A stretch of 10,285 nt of DNA. Origin: an uncultured Lachnospiraceae bacterium (GTDB lineage: Bacteria > Bacillota > Clostridia > Lachnospirales > Lachnospiraceae). This document shows positions 1 to 7,410 of this stretch, piece by piece. Made by a program: the position numbers and the translations under genes. Position 1 is the first letter of the stretch. Every line of letters starts with the position of its first letter. A model generated the notes under the pieces. The model was not told where the DNA came from, made no database searches, and worked only from the letters and a program-made list of their open reading frames with translations. The stretch is from NCBI GenBank assembly GCA_946566415.1, contig CAMNWW010000059.1, forward strand, positions 1 through 10,285. Reading direction: 5' to 3'.

Positions 1-178
1 CCCTGAACTTCTCATAGACCATCTTTCCAATATTGATAAAATCCCTGTCGTTTTCCCGTTTCATGGTATGGATCTGCCCCTTGATCCTCTGGATCTCCAA
101 CGTATCCTCTGCCTTCTTCCCGATTTCCTCCACTGTATCTGTAATCCGCTTTCCTAAATTTCCAAAAAAATCATCCAT
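1..178 (-). CDS. Small coiled-coil protein, N-terminal part (gene cut by the window edge)
   Basis: The visible reading frame starts at an ATG whose first base is at 178 and runs off the left edge after 59 codons. It begins MDDFFGNLGKRITDTVEEIG and continues with charged heptad-like helix (EEIGKKAEDTLEIQRIKGQI), then KRENDRDFINIGKMVYEKFR. This pattern of a short amphipathic start, a coiled-coil stretch and an 'IGKMVYEKF' segment resembles small clostridial proteins that carry a C-terminal zinc ribbon. The zinc ribbon would lie outside the window, so that assignment is an inference. No signal peptide or membrane segment is visible. The start is supported by a strong SD, AAAGGAG (187-193), 8 bases before the ATG. 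A second possible ATG lies only at codon 39, so this start is favoured. It follows the subtilase gene by 41 bp with no visible terminator, so co-transcription is likely. Function unknown. Confidence 0.75.
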   Translation of the reverse strand, partial: MDDFFGNLGKRITDTVEEIGKKAEDTLEIQRIKGQIHTMKRENDRDFINIGKMVYEKFR

Positions 179-186
179 CTTTTGTT

Positions 187-193
187 CTCCTTT
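187..193 (-). promoter_or_regulatory. Shine-Dalgarno sequence of the partial coiled-coil gene
   Basis: AAAGGAG on the minus strand, 8 bases before the ATG at 178. It is the main evidence that this edge fragment is a real gene, and it fixes the start. Confidence 0.75.
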
Positions 194-219
194 CTTTCTA
201 TGGCAAAACGCCTGCTTTT

Positions 220-1911
220 TCAGAATCGCCTTACTTCCTCAAAGGTACGGTACAAGTTCAGCGTACCATACCCCCATTCTCGGTTCGGGTACATCCGTCC
301 GCTCTGTCTCTCCGCCCCTAAAATCAAAAAATTTTTAAGCTGGGTCGAATCCGGGGTACCGCCCTCCCTGTACAGCCACTCCATCAGAAGAGCTTCCGCC
401 CCTGCGGCAATCGCGGTGGCGATGCTGGAACCCGAACGGACGATAAACTGACCGCGTAAATTTACTCCTGTGACACCGACTCCCGGAGCCGCAAAGTCAG
501 GCTTGATCCCATTTAGTCTAGTATACCCTCTTCCCGAACTGACTGCAATACTATTATCCGCGCCGTTATAATAAGCCGCGCAGGCAGCCGACCTGGCATT
601 TCCCGGCGCAGTGATCGTATAGTCCGGGTTAGAACGCAGGAAATACACCGTCCCCGTCAGAAATTCTTCTAAAGGCAGCCAGGCATGAAAGTTTCCGTTT
701 TCAAGCTGAACCGGTTCTACTTTTACCCTCCAGATACCGGAAAGGGGATTCGCAAACTGCAGAGAAATAAGCTCCGAATTCGTAGTTTCTACCAGAAGGC
801 GGTAAGCTACACGGACTTCTGTATTCTCAAATATAAAGTTGTACATACCTTCTCCCTCGCGTATCGCGATCCGCCTGCTTTGTTCTCCTGTGGGCGAGAT
901 GATGGATACGGCGAAAATATTCGGGATATCCGTCCAAAGTTCCATCGTAAACCCTATGACATTTCCGCCGACGCTGATTTCTATCTCTTCCCCATTGTTA
1001 TTCGTCACACTCCCCATATAGTGATGCCGTTTGTCCGCCTCGTTTCCTACGCCTGTGACCAATCCTACCCAGGGCTGGTATCCCATAATTTCTGTGTACG
1101 CTGAAAGCGGATTGGAACCGCTGTGTCCCCCCATATTGCTTCCAAGAGTGATGGGGATTACCAACGGTTTTTTAGCCTTCCTCGCCGCATTATAAAGATA
1201 GAACAGGGCCGCCATAATATCATTTTCTTGGTAGCATACCGCGTCCGGATTAATAAAATAGTAATTCCGCAGATATTTTTTTGCTTCTTTCAGCTTTACA
1301 ACCATAATATCTGCTTCCGGGGCAACGCCAAGAAACTGGTTTTCCGGATTACCGCTCCCGCATGCAATGCTTGCCGTAAAGGTTCCATGCCCATTTGTAT
1401 CCACGGAAGGCACGACCTCCTCCGGGTTCTCAGAGATAAGCGCCTCGTCAATCTGTTCTTTTGCATATTCGCTTCCGTATAATATTCCTTCCGGAGGAGT
1501 CCCTGTCTGAATCGTCTGATCCCAGATACTTAAGATTCGGGTTGTCCCGTCCAAATTGCGAAATACGGGATCTTTATAATTGATTCCGCTGTCCACAAAT
1601 CCCAAGATCACGCCTTCTCCTGTCACATCCAGTCCCGGAATACTTTGAACCTGTGAAATTCCCGCCTGCCTGAGCGCCTCCATATCCAGCGGCGCGTAAC
1701 ACCTGGGAACAGAATTATAGGGGAACTGGAAAAGCTGCCGGGAGCCGATATCTTCTTCACTCAGATATAAAACCTGGAAAGAATAGTCGAGCCGCATACG
1801 GCAGATATCCTCCAGCAAAAGCTCCTTCCAGAAAGATCCGGCCGCCCGAATAATAAAATCCTGATGATCTTCCGATAAAATTCGTTGTTTACATGTTTCA
1901 GTATCCGGCAT
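220..1911 (-). CDS. S8 (subtilisin-family) peptidase, Csp-like, intracellular
   Basis: Serine protease of the subtilase family, 563 residues from the ATG at 1911. The triad is complete: Asp107 in FVDSGI, His175 in NGHGT and Ser496 in SGSSIATAIAAG. The oxyanion Asn290 is in VTGVGN. The usual GTSMA around the serine reads GSSIA. Residues 1-80 look like a short prodomain. Residues 305-425 form a beta-rich insertion between the oxyanion Asn and the catalytic Ser, the place where CspB of Clostridium carries its jelly-roll domain. There is no signal peptide, as in Csp proteases, which act in the mother cell or spore and activate the cortex hydrolase SleC during germination. Lachnospiraceae often carry several such paralogues, so a specific germination role is an inference. 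An in-frame ATG at 1938 would add nine residues, but it sits in the loop of the clpX terminator without an SD. The ATG at 1911 has a weak GGGG 7 bases upstream, so the start is uncertain. Confidence 0.88.
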   Translation of the reverse strand: MPDTETCKQRILSEDHQDFIIRAAGSFWKELLLEDICRMRLDYSFQVLYLSEEDIGSRQLFQFPYNSVPRCYAPLDMEALRQAGISQVQSIPGLDVTGEGVILGFVDSGINYKDPVFRNLDGTTRILSIWDQTIQTGTPPEGILYGSEYAKEQIDEALISENPEEVVPSVDTNGHGTFTASIACGSGNPENQFLGVAPEADIMVVKLKEAKKYLRNYYFINPDAVCYQENDIMAALFYLYNAARKAKKPLVIPITLGSNMGGHSGSNPLSAYTEIMGYQPWVGLVTGVGNEADKRHHYMGSVTNNNGEEIEISVGGNVIGFTMELWTDIPNIFAVSIISPTGEQSRRIAIREGEGMYNFIFENTEVRVAYRLLVETTNSELISLQFANPLSGIWRVKVEPVQLENGNFHAWLPLEEFLTGTVYFLRSNPDYTITAPGNARSAACAAYYNGADNSIAVSSGRGYTRLNGIKPDFAAPGVGVTGVNLRGQFIVRSGSSIATAIAAGAEALLMEWLYREGGTPDSTQLKNFLILGAERQSGRMYPNREWGYGTLNLYRTFEEVRRF

Positions 1912-1950
1912 AAAAAAACCCCATACACTTTTTCCCATAAGTATATGAGG
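1912..1950 (-). terminator. Intrinsic terminator after clpX
   Basis: The minus strand reads CCTCATATACTT (1950-1939), an 8-base loop ATGGGAAA (1938-1931), AAGTGTATGGGG (1930-1919), then seven T residues (1918-1912). The arms pair over 12 bp without a mismatch, counting two G-U wobbles. It starts 9 bases after the clpX stop codon. The ATG of the subtilase (1911) directly follows the T-tract. Confidence 0.85.
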
Positions 1951-1967
1951 TATTTTATATTAATATG
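1940..1967 (-). promoter_or_regulatory. Possible sigma-E-like promoter for the subtilase gene
   Basis: CATATT (1967-1962), a 14-base spacer, then CATATACT (1947-1940). This resembles the Bacillus/Clostridium sporulation sigma-E pattern (ATATT, 14-15 bases, CATACAnT) with one mismatch in the -10 element. Predicted transcription would begin around 1931-1935, inside the loop of the terminator hairpin. The message would then lack the left stem arm and could not form the terminator. The known sigma-E dependence of csp genes in C. difficile fits. The region is AT-rich, so a chance match is possible. Confidence 0.35.
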
Positions 1968-3351
1968 TGCCGCTGCTCTCAATCATTGGAACCTCCTGGC
2001 CCCGCAGCCGGATAATCGGACCGCCCGTCCCCTCGATATAGGCGCCGGTAATCGTCACCTGTCCGATACTGTCGTCCTTAGGTATCTCATACATAATATC
2101 CAGCATAAATTCTTCGATTATCGCACGCAGCGCCCGCGCTCCGGTATCCTTTTCTATGGCCTTTTTCGCAATCGAATGAAGCGCTTCATCGTCAAATTCC
2201 AGTTTCACCTCATCCAGTGCAAGGAGCTTCTGATACTGCTTAAGAATCGCGTTTTTCGGCTCCTTAAGAATCTTCACCAGCATCTCTTCATTTAGTCCCT
2301 GGAGCGTGAATACGACAGGCAGACGTCCTAAAAACTCCGGTATCATTCCAAACGTACGTAAATCTTCGATCGTAACCTTCTCCAGGATCTTCTTGTCATG
2401 ATCGAATTTATCTTTCAAATCTGCCCCGAACCCAATCGAGGAATTCTTGGCAAGGCGCGTCTTGATGATACGGTCCAGATCCGGAAACGCCCCTCCGCAG
2501 ATAAATAGAATATTCTTTGTATTGATGGTTGTAAGAGGAACCATTGCGTTCTTGCTGTTTGCCCCCACCGGTACCTCTATCTCGCTTCCTTCTAAGAGCT
2601 TCAGCATCCCTTGCTGAACGGATTCGCCGCTTACATCCCGCTGGCTTGTGCTTTTTTTCTTTGCGATCTTATCGATCTCATCAATAAAAATAATCCCTTG
2701 CTCCGCTTTTTCCACATCGTTATCTGCGGCTGCCAAAAGCTTAGATACCACGCTCTCAATATCATCGCCTATGTATCCCGCCTCTGTAAGGGATGTTGCG
2801 TCCGTAATAGCGAGAGGCACATCCAAAAGTCGTGCCAGAGTCCTTACCAGATATGTCTTTCCCGACCCCGTAGGGCCGATCATCAGCATATTCGACTTCT
2901 CGATTTCAATCTCATCCATCATATCGGCCGCCACCCGTTTATAGTGGTTATAAACCGCGACAGACATCGCTTTTTTGGCATGCTCCTGCCCCACCACATA
3001 CTCGTCAAGCTGCGCCTTAATCTTATGCGGCGCCGGAATATCCCGTATATTCAGAGCGGGGGGTTTCTCCTCCTGCGCTTTTTTCTTCTTTATCCGCTGC
3101 CTCTTGGGAACCTGGTTTTCCTCGTCAGTAAATCCCATCATCGGCATTCCTGCCATGTTCATAAACTGGCTGTAGTCAAATCCTCCGTTATTCATGGCGT
3201 CAAAGCTTTTCTGCATACAGTCCGGACAGACACAGATATGGTTGGGAAGGTCGATCATCTTTCCGGCGATACTTTCCGGCCTCCGGCAGATAAAGCATAC
3301 CTTCTCATATTCTGTGGTATTGTCATCTTTTCTGTTATCATTTTCTGGCAT
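1960..3351 (-). CDS. clpX: ClpX-type AAA+ unfoldase (ATP-binding subunit of Clp protease)
   Basis: Cytosolic hexameric ATPase that unfolds proteins and passes them to ClpP; 463 residues. The N-terminal zinc-binding domain has C19-x2-C22 and C42-x2-C45, plus an extra Cys40. A long linker (about 52-100) holds a Met-rich patch (FMNMAGMPMMGF) and a basic run (KRQRIKKKK). The AAA+ core shows Walker A GPTGSGKT (159-166), Walker B IIFIDEID (220-227), pore loop GYIG (192-195, usually GYVG), arginine finger in EFLGR (343) and the sensor-2 segment TGARAL (403-408). The ClpP-docking IGF tripeptide is at 306-308. The RKH pore-entry loop of ordinary ClpX reads SKN (266-268) here. There is no tig or clpP beside it, so it may be a second ClpX paralogue rather than the main one (inference). 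The start has a strong SD, AAAGGAGG, that overlaps the ligA stop; ligA ends 13 bp upstream. An intrinsic terminator follows. Confidence 0.93.
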   Translation of the reverse strand: MPENDNRKDDNTTEYEKVCFICRRPESIAGKMIDLPNHICVCPDCMQKSFDAMNNGGFDYSQFMNMAGMPMMGFTDEENQVPKRQRIKKKKAQEEKPPALNIRDIPAPHKIKAQLDEYVVGQEHAKKAMSVAVYNHYKRVAADMMDEIEIEKSNMLMIGPTGSGKTYLVRTLARLLDVPLAITDATSLTEAGYIGDDIESVVSKLLAAADNDVEKAEQGIIFIDEIDKIAKKKSTSQRDVSGESVQQGMLKLLEGSEIEVPVGANSKNAMVPLTTINTKNILFICGGAFPDLDRIIKTRLAKNSSIGFGADLKDKFDHDKKILEKVTIEDLRTFGMIPEFLGRLPVVFTLQGLNEEMLVKILKEPKNAILKQYQKLLALDEVKLEFDDEALHSIAKKAIEKDTGARALRAIIEEFMLDIMYEIPKDDSIGQVTITGAYIEGTGGPIIRLRGQEVPMIESSGTY

Positions 3352-3358
3352 ATATTAT

Positions 3359-3366
3359 CCTCCTTT
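3359..3366 (-). promoter_or_regulatory. Shine-Dalgarno sequence of clpX, overlapping the ligA stop codon
   Basis: AAAGGAGG lies 7 bases before the clpX ATG (3351) and shares two bases with the ligA TAA (3367-3365). This fixes the clpX start and suggests that ribosomes finishing ligA feed clpX. Confidence 0.8.
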
Positions 3367-5329
3367 ATCGGCCGGGATCTTCCCCCGCCAGCTCCAAAAA
3401 ATCTTCCTCCGAGAGAATCGGTATCCCCAGCTCCCTTGCTTTTTTATTCTTAGACGACGTAGAAGATACGTCGTTGTTTATAAGGTAATTCGTCTTTCCT
3501 GTGACAGACCCTGTTACCTTTCCGCCCAGCCGCTCAATCATCTCCTTCATTTCGCTCCTGTTGGCAAAGTGATGTACACTTCCGGTGATCACGAAGACCA
3601 TTCCTTTGAGCCTTAGCTCTTTTGCAGGCGTCTCTTCGGGAATCGTAAGCTCACAAAGCAGCTCATAAAACTCGTTTTGATGCTCCTTAGACGAGAAATA
3701 ATCAATAAACGCCTTAGCCATCACCGGACCGACCCCTTGAATCTGGCTTAACTCCTCCTCTGAAGCCGCAAGCATTTTCTTTGCGTCATTTTCAAATTCC
3801 TGGCAAATAATCTTTGCATTGGCAAGTCCGATTCCAGAGATCCCCAGCGCATAAATTACTCTTGGAAGCGTCGTCGTCCTGGCTTTATCAATATTCTCGA
3901 CCAGATTCGTATAGGATTTTTCTCCGAACCCTTCCATCTGCTGAATCTCTTCCCTGTACCGTTCCAGATGAAAAATATCCGCATATCTATGGATCATCCC
4001 CTTCGCAATCAGTTTTTCTAAGGTTGCCTCGGACATCCCGTCAATGTTCAGTGCGTCACGGCTGGCGAACAGTGCGAAAGACTTCACCCGTTTCGCCTGA
4101 CAGTTTGGGTTCGTACAGTAGAGTGATTTCGCGTCGTTCTGCTGCCGTACTTCCGTAGCTTTGCCGCACACCGGGCACTTCTTCGGGATCTCGATCTTAC
4201 GGCTCCTTGTCAGATTCCGCGCAATCTGCGGGATAATCATGTTGGCCTTATAGACCTCGATCGTATCTCCTATTCCCAGCTCCAGCTCCTCCATAATGCT
4301 TAAGTTATGGACGCTGGCGCGGCTCACCGTCGTCCCTTCCAGCTCCACAGGTTCAAAAATCGCCACCGGATTAATAAGCCCTGTCCGCGACGGACTCCAC
4401 TCAATCTCAAGCAGATGCGTGCTGCGTACCTCGTCCGCCCACTTAAACGCAAAGGAATCTCTGGGGAATTTCGCCGTCCTCCCAAGCGACCTGCCATATG
4501 CGATATCGTCATACACCAGAACCAGACCGTCGGAAGGTACTTCTTTTTCTTCGATCGCCTTGGAAAAATAAGCGATTCTTTCATCCAGGTCGTTTTTTGT
4601 CACCTGATAATGTTCTACCACATCGAACCCCTGCATGGCAAGCCAGTCAAGCTGACAGTTCCTGGAATTTTGGAAATCCACGCCGTCCGCTTTCACCAGC
4701 GTAAACGCATAGAACATCACGTTCCTCTTCGCCGTGATCTCATTGTTGAGCTGGCGTACAGACCCACTGCACAGATTCCGCGGATTTTTATAGCGGGCGT
4801 CCACATCCTCAATGGAATCGTTAATCGTTTCAAAATCTTTGTAACGGATCACTGCCTCTCCTCTGAGGATCAGCTCTTCCTTATACGCGATATGCAGAGG
4901 AAGATTCTTAAACACTCTTGCATTGTTCGTGATGACCTCTCCCACTTCCCCGTTCCCGCGCGTTACCGCCTTGTAAAGGCTCCCGTCCCGGTAAGTAAGT
5001 ACGATCGTAAGTCCGTCCAGCTTCCAGGAGATGACGGCTTTTTGTTCTCCCAAAAACTCCTTTAGCTTCTCCGGCTCTTTCGTCTTATCCAGAGACAGCA
5101 TCGGCTCTTCGTGGCGTTCTTTCGGCAGTTCGCTTAAGACCTCATAACCCACCCGGACGGTTGGGCTTGACGCCACCACAAACCCCAGCTCCTCCTCCAA
5201 ACCCTTTAATTCATCATAAAGAGCGTCGTATTCATAATTACTCATGATCTCGCGGGATTCCTGGTAATACGCCTTTCCCGCCTCGTTAAGAAGATTTACC
5301 AGTTCCTGCATCCTGCTTTTTTTGTCCAT
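3365..5329 (-). CDS. ligA: NAD-dependent DNA ligase LigA
   Basis: Seals 3'-OH/5'-phosphate nicks during replication and repair, using NAD+; 654 residues, near full family length. Domains in order: Ia (1-70) with the NAD-binding YEYDALYDEL; nucleotidyltransferase (71-315) with adenylated Lys103 in WKLDG, RGE at 156-158, NPRN at 182-185 and Lys296 in FAFKW; OB fold (about 316-380); zinc finger C385-x2-C388 and C405-x4-C410; helix-hairpin-helix region (about 420-560, with GFGEKS, GISGIG and GVGPVMA); BRCT (574-650, VFVITGSV). Motif details differ from the enterobacterial form (WKLDG for LKLDG, FKWADE for FKFPAE), as in the clostridial branch of the family. All expected active-site residues I could place are present. 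The ATG has an AGGA a few bases upstream. The rRNA pseudouridine synthase gene ends 24 bp upstream. Whether the genome has a second ligA cannot be told from here. Confidence 0.97.
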   Translation of the reverse strand: MDKKSRMQELVNLLNEAGKAYYQESREIMSNYEYDALYDELKGLEEELGFVVASSPTVRVGYEVLSELPKERHEEPMLSLDKTKEPEKLKEFLGEQKAVISWKLDGLTIVLTYRDGSLYKAVTRGNGEVGEVITNNARVFKNLPLHIAYKEELILRGEAVIRYKDFETINDSIEDVDARYKNPRNLCSGSVRQLNNEITAKRNVMFYAFTLVKADGVDFQNSRNCQLDWLAMQGFDVVEHYQVTKNDLDERIAYFSKAIEEKEVPSDGLVLVYDDIAYGRSLGRTAKFPRDSFAFKWADEVRSTHLLEIEWSPSRTGLINPVAIFEPVELEGTTVSRASVHNLSIMEELELGIGDTIEVYKANMIIPQIARNLTRSRKIEIPKKCPVCGKATEVRQQNDAKSLYCTNPNCQAKRVKSFALFASRDALNIDGMSEATLEKLIAKGMIHRYADIFHLERYREEIQQMEGFGEKSYTNLVENIDKARTTTLPRVIYALGISGIGLANAKIICQEFENDAKKMLAASEEELSQIQGVGPVMAKAFIDYFSSKEHQNEFYELLCELTIPEETPAKELRLKGMVFVITGSVHHFANRSEMKEMIERLGGKVTGSVTGKTNYLINNDVSSTSSKNKKARELGIPILSEEDFLELAGEDPGR

Positions 5330-5353
5330 TTCTTTTCCTGCTCTTCTATAGAT

Positions 5354-6118
5354 TTATTCGTGCTGCATACATGCCGGCTCGCTGGATGAATCCCGAAGCA
5401 GCCTATACAGCTCTTTAAGCTCCTCACCCGTAAGAGTCCTGTACTCGCCGGGTTTTAAGTTTCCAAGCCTAATATTCATGACGCGTATGCGCCGCAGCTC
5501 TTTGACCTTGTAACCGAAAACCTCGCACATCCTGCGAATCTGCCGGTTCAGCCCTTGGGTGAGTATGATCGTAAATTCGTATTTCCCTGTTTTTTTTATT
5601 TCACACGGCCTTGTCACCGTATCCAATATCGGCACGCCCCCCGCCATACCGCTAAGAAAATCCTCTGTGACCGGACGGTCCACTGTAACAAGGTATTCTT
5701 TCTCATGGCTGTTTCTTGCACGCATGATTCGGTTTATAATATCGCCGTTGTTTGTCATAAGGAGCAGCCCCTCGGATTCTTTATCCAGCCTTCCTACATA
5801 GGTAATCCGGACAGGATAATCCAGAAACCGGATGATATTATCTTTCTCCCTGGGATCCTCGGTACACACAATGCCTCTGGGCTTATTCACCGCAAGTACC
5901 ACGGCTTCCTCTTTTCGTGAAACCTTCTTTTCTCCTACCGTTATTTCCTGCCCCGGCGCAACCTTCATCCCCACAGCCGCCGTTTTCCCGTCGACCTTTA
6001 CCATCCCTTTTTCAATCAGCCTGTCTGCTTCCCTCCGGGAACAGACCCCCGCCTCGCTTAAATATTTATTCAGGCGTACTTCCCTTATATCCCCATTGTC
6101 CCCGAACTTTTCTTCCAT
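5354..6118 (-). CDS. rluF: 23S rRNA pseudouridine synthase, RluF type
   Basis: Isomerises a uridine in ribosomal RNA to pseudouridine; RluF of E. coli acts on U2604 of 23S rRNA. It is 254 residues from the ATG at 6118. An N-terminal S4 RNA-binding domain (about 14-61, RLNKYLSEAGVCSRREAD) is followed by the RsuA/RluB/E/F catalytic domain. Catalytic Asp112 lies in GRLDKESEGLLLMTN, and the family's C-terminal signature is TQGLNRQIRRMCEVFGY (about 187-203). The words KPRGIVCT and EKEYLVTV fit RluF better than RsuA, but the exact target base is inferred. A GTG at 6130 would add four residues; it leaves only one base after AGGAAG (6132-6137), too close for an SD, so the ATG is preferred, although its spacing from that SD (13 bases) is long. 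It lies between the DHHW gene, 17 bp upstream, and ligA, 24 bp downstream. Confidence 0.92.
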   Translation of the reverse strand: MEEKFGDNGDIREVRLNKYLSEAGVCSRREADRLIEKGMVKVDGKTAAVGMKVAPGQEITVGEKKVSRKEEAVVLAVNKPRGIVCTEDPREKDNIIRFLDYPVRITYVGRLDKESEGLLLMTNNGDIINRIMRARNSHEKEYLVTVDRPVTEDFLSGMAGGVPILDTVTRPCEIKKTGKYEFTIILTQGLNRQIRRMCEVFGYKVKELRRIRVMNIRLGNLKPGEYRTLTGEELKELYRLLRDSSSEPACMQHE

Positions 6119-6135
6119 CCGATTTACCACGCTTC

Positions 6136-7401
6136 CTATTCTGTTATCCCTGCACTGTCCTGCGCGTCTGTCGTGCCGCCCTCGTCCGGCGGTCCATCCT
6201 CACCGGACGACAGTATACCGTACAGCATCCGATCCTCGAAAAAACTGTTTGCATTATACAAAAACAACACCCTGTCTATCTTACTGTCTATCATTAGCTG
6301 GTCTAAATCTCCATAATAGTATCGGGGATCCACCACCACGACCTCTCTGTAATAAGGAACAAGGAAGGGAATAAAACAGTTTGCGTAGGAATCCTTAATT
6401 ACCAGAAGTCTTTCGCCGTCACTGCGCGTAGTCTTAATGTCCACAAGAGCATGATTTCCTCCCATGAACACATTGTACTGGTCTTCCCCTGTTAAAGACG
6501 CCGAATCATAGAGCGACGCGCTCTTCTTTTGTTCCTCAACATAGTTTACCACCCATCTCACATTTGTATCCCCGTCAGGAAGATAAATATAGATCGCTTC
6601 CTTATATCCGGTCTGGTAACCGCTCATGGCGGACAGCGTCCCTGTAAAATGATTCGACGCCCCGTACGGTTTCATCTCTATCTCTTCCATGTCCGTAAGT
6701 CCAAGCTTTTCCCTGGCGTCCCGGAAGACGTAATAGGCCCCAAGCGTAGTCCAATGATGATCCGTACGATAATAAATATCTTCCTCTCGATGCTCTGTCA
6801 TCGTCTTCTGTGCGTCAATCCAATCGTATGTCCCTTCCAGACGGTTTCTCACCTCCTGAATCATCTCCCTTTGATCCGCCGGCGCCGCAAAGAAAGGGAG
6901 CTTGCTCCGCAGGACGCTTACCGCATTCGGTACTAGCATCATATGCATTGCAACGTCCGCATATCTCTCTTTGAAGGCAGCCATCGCATTCAGGTTCCCG
7001 TCCAACACCTCCGGATCCGGCGCCGCCGCATCCGCCATCAGATAATCGTCCCTTCCGTTGAACACGCCGTTTTCTTTTGTTTTCCCTGAAATGCTGTCCG
7101 CAAAGGTCTTGATCTGCAAAAGCAGCTCCCGTCCCGGAAATTGGTCAGATATGTATTCCTCATACTGCCGCATAAACCGGCCGCTGGCTATATTTGACAA
7201 GGACATCTCCGGTTTCTGTGCCAGCACACGTTTCTCCTGGCTGGAAAATTCTCTGTCCCGGTGCAGAAGATTTCCCGCGCTGATGAAAAGGAGTGCGAAG
7301 AAAAACACTGCCGCCAGCACCGCCTGCGCCCCCTTTATCGGTATACGTATGGGTACACGCTTTCTTATTTTTTTCTGTACTTTTTTCTTTTCCGCCGCCA
7401 T
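6136..7401 (-). CDS. DHHW family protein (AlgJ/AlgX-like SGNH fold), membrane-anchored
   Basis: Predicted extracellular protein of 421 residues with a basic N-terminus (KKKVQKKIRKR) and one membrane helix at about 24-45. The name-giving motif DHHW is at 214-217 in YYRTDHHWTTLGAYYVF. A serine motif, IKDSYAN, places the likely nucleophile at Ser338. The next strands, VVVVDPRYYY and VLFLYNANSF, match the C-terminal half of the fold. AlgJ and AlgX carry the same signature and work with the MBOAT protein AlgI in alginate O-acetylation. DHHW proteins of Bacillota usually sit beside an MBOAT gene, as here. I infer that it accepts an acyl group from the MBOAT protein and transfers it to an extracellular glycan. 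The last 25 residues are acidic and low in complexity. AAAGGA, which overlaps the MBOAT stop codon, precedes the ATG by 5 bases. The two genes are 9 bp apart. Confidence 0.88.
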   Translation of the reverse strand: MAAEKKKVQKKIRKRVPIRIPIKGAQAVLAAVFFFALLFISAGNLLHRDREFSSQEKRVLAQKPEMSLSNIASGRFMRQYEEYISDQFPGRELLLQIKTFADSISGKTKENGVFNGRDDYLMADAAAPDPEVLDGNLNAMAAFKERYADVAMHMMLVPNAVSVLRSKLPFFAAPADQREMIQEVRNRLEGTYDWIDAQKTMTEHREEDIYYRTDHHWTTLGAYYVFRDAREKLGLTDMEEIEMKPYGASNHFTGTLSAMSGYQTGYKEAIYIYLPDGDTNVRWVVNYVEEQKKSASLYDSASLTGEDQYNVFMGGNHALVDIKTTRSDGERLLVIKDSYANCFIPFLVPYYREVVVVDPRYYYGDLDQLMIDSKIDRVLFLYNANSFFEDRMLYGILSSGEDGPPDEGGTTDAQDSAGITE

Positions 7402-7410
7402 AGTCGTCCT

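Noticed and set aside
179..219. A terminator between the subtilase and the small coiled-coil gene
   Set aside because: No stem followed by a T-tract on the minus strand could be drawn. The T-rich plus-strand runs are in the wrong orientation.
1909..1938. ATG at 1938 as the subtilase start (adds nine residues)
   Set aside because: It lies in the loop of the clpX terminator, has no SD, and its nine codons run through the right stem arm and T-tract. The ATG at 1911 is more likely.
2611..3453. Long plus-strand open frame opposite clpX (280 codons)
   Set aside because: It lies fully antisense to clpX and the end of ligA, whose conserved motifs and SDs are clear. The predicted protein has no recognisable domain.
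4307..5065. Long plus-strand open frame opposite ligA (252 codons)
   Set aside because: It is antisense to the conserved nucleotidyltransferase and OB domains of LigA. Its composition is Arg/His/Pro-rich, as expected of a shadow frame.
6119..6130. GTG at 6130 as the rluF start
   Set aside because: Only one base separates it from AGGAAG. The added four residues are not part of the S4 domain. It cannot be fully excluded, because the ATG at 6118 has long SD spacing.
5832..6374. Plus-strand open frame spanning the rluF and DHHW junction (180 codons)
   Set aside because: It is low in complexity (Ser/Pro/Leu-rich) and antisense to two solid genes, with no SD evidence.
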